NCBI GenBank assembly: GCA_023055355.1
Contig: JALJCS010000002.1
Coordinates: 86,825,001 to 86,889,000 of the forward strand
DNA from: Agelaius tricolor
Lineage: Eukaryota; Chordata; Aves; Passeriformes; Icteridae
Length of the DNA stretch: 64,000 nucleotides
Direction of reading: 5' to 3'
The position numbers and the translations under genes were made by a program. The notes below the pieces were generated by a model. It saw only the letters and a program-made list of their open reading frames with translations, searched no databases and was not told where the DNA came from. Shown here in pieces: positions 1 through 64,000 of the stretch. The stretch's first letter is position 1. Each line of letters begins with the position of its first letter.

Positions 1-3000
1 CTGGGTGGGAACATAAGTGCCAAGTTAAAGATGATCTGTCCCTAAGCAAGGTGACTGTTCCAGATCTGCTCCAAGGAGGAACTGTGGGTGCCAGAACCAC
101 ATCTAAGGGTGGGTCTGGGTCCTGTGTGAGGCTGCAGCCAGAGATTGCTCTGGCAGGGCAGCAGCACCTCCTTGCTTACAGCCAAATGTGGAGGAACGGG
201 CCCTGCTGCTCCTTCTCAGGGCCCAGCCATTACAGCAGCTACTTGCACAATGCTGACCAGATGGTCTCTCTGCCCTGCTGCCCCCCCACCCCAAGTGTTG
301 TTTGCTAAGATCTTGCTGCTTCTCCTGGACAAGGAACCCTCACTTCACAGGAGTTTGCATTTCCTTGACCTCTCAGGTGAGTATATGGCCAGCCTAGAGG
401 CAGTGCTCACAGGAGAGCTGCTGACTCCTTATGATTGATCTTCACATCAACAATGGAGTCATTTACACTCTTTCAAAGGTGTCCAAGCTGTGGCTTGTGA
501 TGGCCTCCATCCCCTACTCTTCTCACATCTCTACCTTGTAGCACATGTAGAGCTCAGATTTGTTTCTATACTCTGCCAAAGCCTTGGAACTCCCTATCTT
601 TCAGCATCACTTGGTGTCAGTTCACTTCAGATGATGTTTCCTGCTCTCCAGCTGTCCAGACTGCCAAACTTCCCTTTTAAGCAGCTCTGTGCACCCTATC
701 CAGGCAGGTTTAGCAGGTTTAAGCATTTGTTGTCCTGTTTCTTTCTGCAGAGCTTGGCCCAGCTCCTGTAGGGAGGATAGAGTGAGGAGTATCCTGGATC
801 ACAAGTCTGTCCTTCATCCCCATGCTTCTGTCCAGGGAGGTCAGAACTACTGCAGTGGTCCTGAAATTGCTCCACAAGGCTTTTTTTCCCAGCTCCTGGA
901 TGTGTTTCCACACAATAAAAAAGTCCCAGCTGAAGTGAGAGCATGTGGCTGGCTGCAGCTCACTTACTGGTCAGCTGCCTGGGGCTCTTGCTTTCCTGCC
1001 TACAGTTGTTAAAGCAGGAATACAGCTCTGAATTCAAACCCTACAGTGAACAAAGGGAAGGCATTTGGATATATAGATCTGGAGCCATGGATGGGAAAAG
1101 ATGCCAAATAGACGAGTAATTACAGGCAGTAGAACCTTTACTTATTTGAAAAAAGTCTGCTTTGTCTTTGAGGTGTCTAAAGCAGCAAGTGGCCACTGGT
1201 GTCAGGTCATTAAGGAAATCTGCAGGCTCCAACAGAAAACCACAATAAACCCCTGCTTAATCACCAAACAGCTGCTGAGCTCTTTTGTGCACATTCAGCT
1301 CAAGGTGCCTTGTCTCTCCTTCAATCTGAAGTTCAGGAGCACATTTCAATCCTTTCTGATACCTAAGTTTTGAATTTTATTTAAAGACTAAGAACCCCAT
1401 CTCAGAGGGACTGTTGACACCTACTGTAGCAGGGATGTGAGAGCAGGGAGAGATGAAAAACATTACTAAAATAGGTTTAAGAGCAACTTAAGCTTGTAAG
1501 TTTGCAGGCAGAGGTAGTAAGTTATTCCTGGAGCATTCCCTGAGGAAAAGAGTGGGGAAATTAATTAGTTATCAAAAACCAAAGCCTAATGCTACTGTTT
1601 TGAAGTGAACAAAATTAAATACAAGAAACAACCTCTAATACAGCTATTCTAGAGCAGTTGTGTTTGACTGCCCAGGGTTGATTTATCCACTCAATGGGAC
1701 TGTGAGAGTGAAATCAGATTCATAATTTCTGGTGGTATCTGAGGCACAAAATTATCTTCAAGCCTTGAGGGGAAAAAAAAAAACCACGTGGAGATGGACC
1801 TGGTCCCATACAGCCTTTCAGAGAAGAGCAAAAAGCACAAGGGGAAGGGATTTTTCTGTTCAGACACTACAAGAACCGAGGTCAAACTGGTAGGAACAGT
1901 CATTAACAGAGTCAACACTGGATTTAAAGTTCCAGGTAAGCTGGAAAACATTCTTTAGGTGGTGCAGAAAATGACTGATCAGCTTCCCCTCTGCTCTGAC
2001 AGCTTAGCAGATGTGACAGCTGTCACCAACTTTCCTCCCTGCCCCCAGCATTACAAAAGGAGTGGAGCAGACATCCGCCTTGCTGCAGCCGGGAGGATCT
2101 GTTCTGTAATTCACAGAGGAACAAGGCAGAGCCTGTACCATGACACACTATCGTTTTTACTGTTCCCCAGCAGCAGCTGACCAGAACCAGCCAAGACGTG
2201 CAGGTTTTGTGCCTGCTGCAGCTCGGGGGAGGGGGGTGTCAGCTTAAGCACGAGTTGACAAACAGCACTAAGCTTATCTCAAGAAGAAACCTGAGCACTC
2301 CCTCAGCAGATGACAGAGCTGTAAATCTTGTTATGTATAGCTCTAAAAGTATCATTAAGACAACTTAGAATAGTTGGCTTGAATTAGATAAGAAAAATGT
2401 TGTCTTGCAGCTATGCAGAGGAAAACATCTTACAGTCGTGTGTGCATTTTGCATCCACCTGAAAAGCCTCCAGCTGTTTCAGAAGGGCTAAAGGGTCTAA
2501 TAAAAGCATCCCTGAGAGCCTTAAACTCCTAAGGTGAGAAGCTCTCACCTTAGAATGTAAGGCCTGAAGCTGAACTTGATTTTCTATGGACACTTACTCC
2601 TCTGTCTAGTTCTGGTTTCATGGCACAGAAAGGTTCCCAGTTCAGGGTGTGAGTGGCATGAAACTATGTAACAGTGTGGAGCATGAGAAAATAAAGTTCT
2701 TTTCTGTTGATACTCAGGTGAACTATCGCACAGAACAAGAGCTCTGGGGAGGGGAAGCACCTGAAAATAAATCAGGTTTATATGGTTGAACTGTTTGTTT
2801 TGTGTTGTGCAGTGGGGAGCTATTTTGAGTTTCATTCTTTGGTATTTAATATTTGCACCACTTTCATTGGTACAGAATTTTTTGCCAATTTTCTGTTTAA
2901 CTATGAGCTTTAGGCTTGCCAGGAGAAAAGTAAAGAGACTGAAACTTTGAACGACAAGGGACTTCTCTGGGCATGCATTTGTCTTGTTCTCTGCTGCTCC

Positions 3001-4010
3001 AAACAGTATATGAGATATCCACCTCAATTTTGATAAGGAAAAGAAATCAATACATGTCACTGAAGAACACATAATACAAGTAGGACAGAGAACCGAGGCT
3101 GTTGGAGTCACTGTCTCTCTGAATGTTATTATCTGAAATATTGTGACACAGCAGAAATTGAGAAAGAGCACAAGATTTAACCAGACTGATTCTCCTGCCC
3201 CATATCCATATTTCCCCCCTCCAACCCCCCCATGCTGAGCCTATGTAGATTTGAAAGCCCCAAACAAAGCAAGCAGGATGTTCTGTGACTGTGGGACATC
3301 ACACCAGTGCCAGGATCCAGCCTGAAGAAGCTCTCACCACATCAGTCTCCTGAGCCCTGTGCTGTGGCAGCTACCGCTCTTGATACAAACCAGGTCTGAT
3401 AGCTCCACACTCCAGCTTTTCCTCTGGCTAAAGGATGTTCTCGTTGCTTTCTAGCAATTTCAAGTGACTTGTTCATTTTGGAGTAGCTTTGACAGGAATG
3501 GATCTTAAATGAGAAACATCCAAGAACTGAGTCAGGGATGGGGGAAAAATAACCTCTGCAAGCTGGGTCAGGCCTGAAATTCTCAGCAAAGAAGTCACTC
3601 CATCCAGGAAAGATTAGTACTGCTCTAGTTGGTGTGAGAGCTGCTGGGAGCTCCTGCCCAGGGACAGGGTTTGTGAATGGCTCCTTCAGCCCCTGCCACA
3701 GGCTGCTGTTGTGGAAACAACACAGAGGGGCTGGGAGCCCACAGAGCCTGCTGAGGCCAGAGAGAAAGCAATCCAAACTCATGCACAAAACAAGTGGTTT
3801 GATGCTAGCTTTAGTAAGTGAAGTTTTCCAGAAAAAGGCAATTGCATCCATATTTAACAGCTGTTAAAGAATACACATTTAATTGCATTTTATAAGGAGT
3901 GCTTTATATTAAAGAAAAAACATTTCAAGTGTCTTGGTTCTACCTGTTTGGAATCCAGACTTTCTCCCTACTAGATATTCCAGTTGACAAAAAGGGCCTT
4001 GTTCAGATGT
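1..4010. other. Intergenic DNA downstream of ASAP1
   Basis: No exon, RNA gene or recognisable repeat family was supported. It has C-rich patches near 3210-3232 and a G-rich patch near 2224-2236. The two longest open frames here (2584-3171 and 3342-3851, minus) show no family resemblance and look like chance. A perfect hairpin lies at 2529-2553. Confidence 0.6.
2529..2553. repeat. Perfect inverted repeat, 11-bp arms
   Basis: Arms CTAAGGTGAGA and TCTCACCTTAG separated by AGC. Intergenic, 1.5 kb past the ASAP1 poly(A) signal. Confidence 0.85.
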
Positions 4011-4029
4011 CTGGGATCAACTGAATACA

Positions 4030-4035
4030 TTTATT
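4030..4035 (-). terminator. Polyadenylation signal AATAAA of ASAP1
   Basis: Canonical AATAAA on the minus strand (TTTATT on plus). It is preceded on the transcript by U-rich sequence and followed some 35-45 bases later by a CCCTTTTTGTC tract that can serve as a U/GU-rich downstream element. Another AATAAA copy lies near 4629-4634 and could give a shorter UTR. Confidence 0.7.
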
Positions 4036-4300
4036 TAAAAGCAATTTTAAATATTAAAAAAGTAGAAATTAACACATACAGTACTCAAAAACTGTCACAT
4101 TAAATACATGTGAATAGACATGTGTACTGATGTTTTACCTTAACATTCAATGAGAAGTCAAGATTTTAACTAGTGGCATGACCAGATCTGATTTCTGTAC
4201 ACGTTGATGTACTATGTAATAAAAAAATAAATAGCAACTGTTGTTCAACAGTAAATAAGACATCATCTGCAGAGCAAACTTCCCCCTCTGGGGGCACCTT

Positions 4301-4322
4301 CCCCTGCCCCTCCCCCCAACCC
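4301..4322 (-). promoter_or_regulatory. G-quadruplex-forming tract in the 3' UTR
   Basis: On the transcribed strand the runs are G3-N2-G6-N1-G4-N2-G4, which meets the strict four-run quadruplex rule with very short loops. It sits about 290 bases before the poly(A) site. RNA folding is predicted, not shown. Confidence 0.7.
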
Positions 4323-6417
4323 TTTATCAGCTAATTTTCCATAAAGATTTAGACTTTCCAAATACTATGTCATATACAAAATTGCAGACAGTGGCTCATT
4401 GAGTTCAAATATAATACTGTACTTAAACTCAATCAATATCATACATTTTCAGATTCTTATGACCCACAATAAGCCAGAATAAACAGAACTATTGTTCCTT
4501 ATGGAACTAATTTAATTTTATAAAATGCATATGTATACTATTTTAAAGAGCGTAGAAAAGAATAGACATTTGACTCTACATAATTTTACATGCCTAGGTT
4601 TCCTTTATATGATTTGCATTTATCAGTTTATTTCAAGATCACTTAAAAATACAATTGACCACAAAAGTGAATAGGTTTTGTTCTTTAATGCAACTTAAAA
4701 CATTGTAGTAATGGATAAAATGGAATGCTAAATAAATGCTAAACCTGACTTCCTTTCCATAAAAACAGAATAAAGTCTGAAATACTGGAGCTGGTAATAC
4801 TGAAGATTAGATGCCAGCAGGCTCTCTCACTCGTTGCATATTTTTTTAATTAATTTTTTAAAATAAATGATAAAACCATTAATAGTTGATAAATGTTTTG
4901 CATTTTTTTTTTCATGTGGGATTTAGACAGATATTTGTTTCTAAATTAACCACAAACAGAATTAAATATTCACTGACTACAGTCTTGTAAAACTGTATTA
5001 GAAATGAAAGTCCTCAGAAAGTCTGAGATATGCTTTTATGAAATGAAAATCTTTCCATGCAGCCAAGACAATCTGCTTTGAAATAGCAGCACTAGATACT
5101 GAAGCCAAAATAACATTTAAAGCAAGTAATACAAAACTACATATGAAAGTCATGGAACCCGCTACAGACAAACCATGGGAAAAACACAACCGCATGATGT
5201 TTCAAAAGATTAAAAATGATGTTGAAAGTGACACAGGAAATTAAAGTTTCCAGTAATACATTGAAGTGTTTTCTGGCAATGCAACTTTATACCAACTTTC
5301 AAAAAACCTCAGGTCAAATGCAGCCTTCCAAAGATTTTCTTAGAAATTAGTTTTGTGACGGTATGTCTGTTACTTCATGCTCTGGGTTATGACCATTACA
5401 TGTTCCAGCTTGGTGAACTCCATGAAAACCAGCCTTTTCCTTGACAGATCAATCATTACCAGCCTGATCAAATGCACAAGAGGTCATCTTAGCTTCCACT
5501 TTTTAGAGCATTAAAAATAATTTAAATTTATCTTTATATCACCACTTAAAAAATTATTTTAGGTAACTAACTTTTAGCAAGGTTGAAGACAGAGGAAAAA
5601 AATCCACAAAATCATTTTTCAAAGAGCCAATTTAGCTATAAACAAATACTGTTGCAAGCTCACATTAACCTGAATAGCAATTAAGTTAAAATGTTCTTTT
5701 CCTCAAATGTAGCTATATGACTACAGTACTACTTTTGTACAAAGGCAGGTTTCAAGTAAGCATCTAAATGCATGCACAATGTCAACAGTTAACATTTGCT
5801 AGAAGTCCTTGGTTACTAAGAATTCAGTGAAAGAAACCAGCAAATTTCACACATATCTACTAAAGAACAATATGACTAATTTTCATTAAAGTAAGTTTTC
5901 AAATGAAATAAATTTGTAACTTTTTATAGTGAGGTAATATCACAGGGGAACTGCAATCACAGTTTGGCATAGGTCCACATAATATAAACATGAAATGCTG
6001 TATGCACACTGTAAAACATTACTGTTATCTGTAAAGTCAGTGAATATTTGTCTTCATAATTACACTTAACTGAGCACTATATTAAATAAATATCGAAGTG
6101 GGTTTCATAGCTGTAAACTGCATACACTTATGAACTGCAGACTGATCTTTAAATTGTCCAAAACCATTCACTCATTCTAACTTTCTGCTAATTGTATATT
6201 GAGAATACCAGGTTATTAGGAACAGTCATTTCTGTACAGTTACATGGGTGACAGAGACCACCTATGTTGGAAAGCTGGCAGTCCACATGTGGGACAGCAC
6301 GGACAGAGATGGAAGTGCTAAATGCCCAGGATGGCTTCAACAAACCCGATAAGGCGTGCCAGGTTCCAAGGCTACCATAATACTGGCAAAGGCAGAATAA
6401 CACAGTATATTTACAAT

Positions 6418-6425
6418 ACATAAAA
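6418..6425 (-). promoter_or_regulatory. Pumilio-type element TGTAAATA
   Basis: Exact match to the UGUANAUA Pumilio recognition consensus on the mRNA strand, about 165 bases after the stop codon. Function is inferred from the motif only. Confidence 0.5.
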
Positions 6426-6478
6426 TTCAACCTCATGAGGTGAAACTTAAATGAATTCTTAATTTGTAACAGCAGCTA

Positions 6479-6486
6479 TATATACA
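6479..6486 (-). promoter_or_regulatory. Pumilio-type element TGTATATA
   Basis: Second exact UGUANAUA match on the mRNA strand, about 105 bases after the stop codon and about 60 bases from the other copy. Function is inferred. Confidence 0.5.
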
Positions 6487-6590
6487 ATTGTGCACAGGAT
6501 TACAGGGAGGCAGCAGCGTTCGCTTTTGCTAAAAAGCCCGTCTTGCATGAAGAATGTGCAATGCTCAAGTTTAGGATTTGTTTGTTTTGA

Positions 6591-63280
<56,690 letters not shown>

Positions 63281-64000
63281 CTGCAAAGAAAAATCAAAAG
63301 TCAGTTTTTTTGTAGCCAATTATAATTTTAAGCTTACTGCAACTTAACAACAAACTAATAAACAGTACTTTGAGAAAAGCCACAAGTCAACACATTTACT
63401 GAAAATTAAAAGAATTTTAAGATTAAAAAGAACTACTTAGCAATAGGTATATATATGCTTTTTAAATCAGCAGGCTGAAATTTGTAATACAGAGATGAAG
63501 AAAACTCTGTAGCTATTGACAGAGTAATAAGATCAATAATACATCAGTGAAACAATATAAGATTGTTTTGTAAACAACATGGGAATTTTTAGCTGCCCAC
63601 TACAGGAACTTTCCATACATGAACTTTTCTTTTGAAATGTTGGACATTTCAAAAAAAGAACAAAAGTATCAGATAAAAAAGGCAAAAGTATCAGATTTAA
63701 ATGTAAGAAGGCCAAGTCTGAATCTGACTGTAAGTTCAGAAGAAGAAGCATCTTACAAAGGCTCCCTTTTTGCCTGCTTTGTACACTGAGCTATCCCAGA
63801 TAACAGAATGTGTATTGGTACACAGCCAAAGACTCATTCCAGTCTATTTAATAGCAAACTGAACATACAGAGAGGTCAGAACCAAGACAATGCACTTGAA
63901 GCCAGTGAAAGTGAGAAAAATCCTTGACTCAAGAATGAATTAGAAACTGTTGTATCTGAAATGTCCTTCCTGTTTCTATTTAGTTGCTTTTCTGGCATGT
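63281..64000 (-). other. Start of the next upstream ASAP1 intron
   Basis: AT-rich; I searched for the preceding BAR exon (ending in an IYNSG-like sequence) and did not find it, so that exon lies beyond the window. Confidence 0.7.

Larger units (their letters stand above)
4012..6590 (-). other. ASAP1: ASAP1 3' untranslated region
   Basis: About 2.6 kb between the stop codon and the AATAAA at 4035-4030. It is AT-rich without long reading frames. The length agrees with what I recall for mammalian ASAP1 transcripts. The exact cleavage site is inferred as 10-30 bases past the signal, so the left boundary is approximate. Proximal alternative ends are possible. Confidence 0.8.

Noticed and set aside
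2584..3171. 195-codon open frame on the minus strand, longest uninterrupted frame in the window
   Set aside because: No recognisable domain, Cys/Ser/Phe-rich composition typical of AT-rich noise, no Kozak, promoter or splice context; treated as chance.
3204..3236. C-rich run tested as a G-quadruplex
   Set aside because: Only two long C runs, so it fails the four-run rule, unlike 4301-4322.
3342..3851. 169-codon minus-strand open frame downstream of ASAP1
   Set aside because: No family resemblance and no supporting signals.

Overview
The window is a piece of vertebrate nuclear genome, most likely from a bird. It shows short AG/GT-bounded exons in long AT-rich introns, few transposable elements, and recognisable CR1-type LINE remnants, which are typical of birds and other sauropsids. 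The species cannot be named from the sequence; a passerine is possible but not shown.

One protein-coding gene fills almost the whole window, on the minus strand. It is the orthologue of ASAP1 (Arf GTPase-activating protein with SH3, ankyrin and PH domains; also AMAP1/DDEF1). I could place 26 consecutive coding exons, from the middle of the BAR domain (63135-63280) to the stop codon (6591-6593). Every junction has a GT donor and an AG acceptor, and the reading phase is continuous throughout. Together they encode about 1042 residues. The promoter, the first exons and roughly the first hundred residues lie beyond position 64000.

Reading 5' to 3' (right to left): BAR domain exons, 63280-56148; PH domain, 49984 to about 43780; ArfGAP zinc finger and catalytic arginine, 43800-40150; ankyrin repeats, 40250-33761; acidic linker, 31336-31229; serine/proline-rich region with SH3-binding motifs, 29882-15298; the D/E-LPPKP tandem-repeat exon, 12947-12445; SH3 domain, 8699-6594; and a 3' UTR of about 2.6 kb down to an AATAAA signal at 4035-4030. 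The leftmost 4 kb is downstream intergenic DNA with no gene I can support.

The domains work together in the known ASAP1 manner: BAR and PH bind and sense phosphoinositide membranes, ArfGAP stimulates GTP hydrolysis on Arf, and the proline-rich and SH3 parts recruit cytoskeletal and adhesion partners. The non-coding DNA holds several CR1 or CR1-like remnants in both orientations, a compact CpG-rich islet in the 9.3 kb intron with a very good CTCF-type motif, several perfect inverted repeats, simple repeats, and 3' UTR elements (a G-quadruplex-forming tract and two Pumilio-type sites). I found no novel multi-gene system; the listed findings are mostly regulatory or structural candidates.
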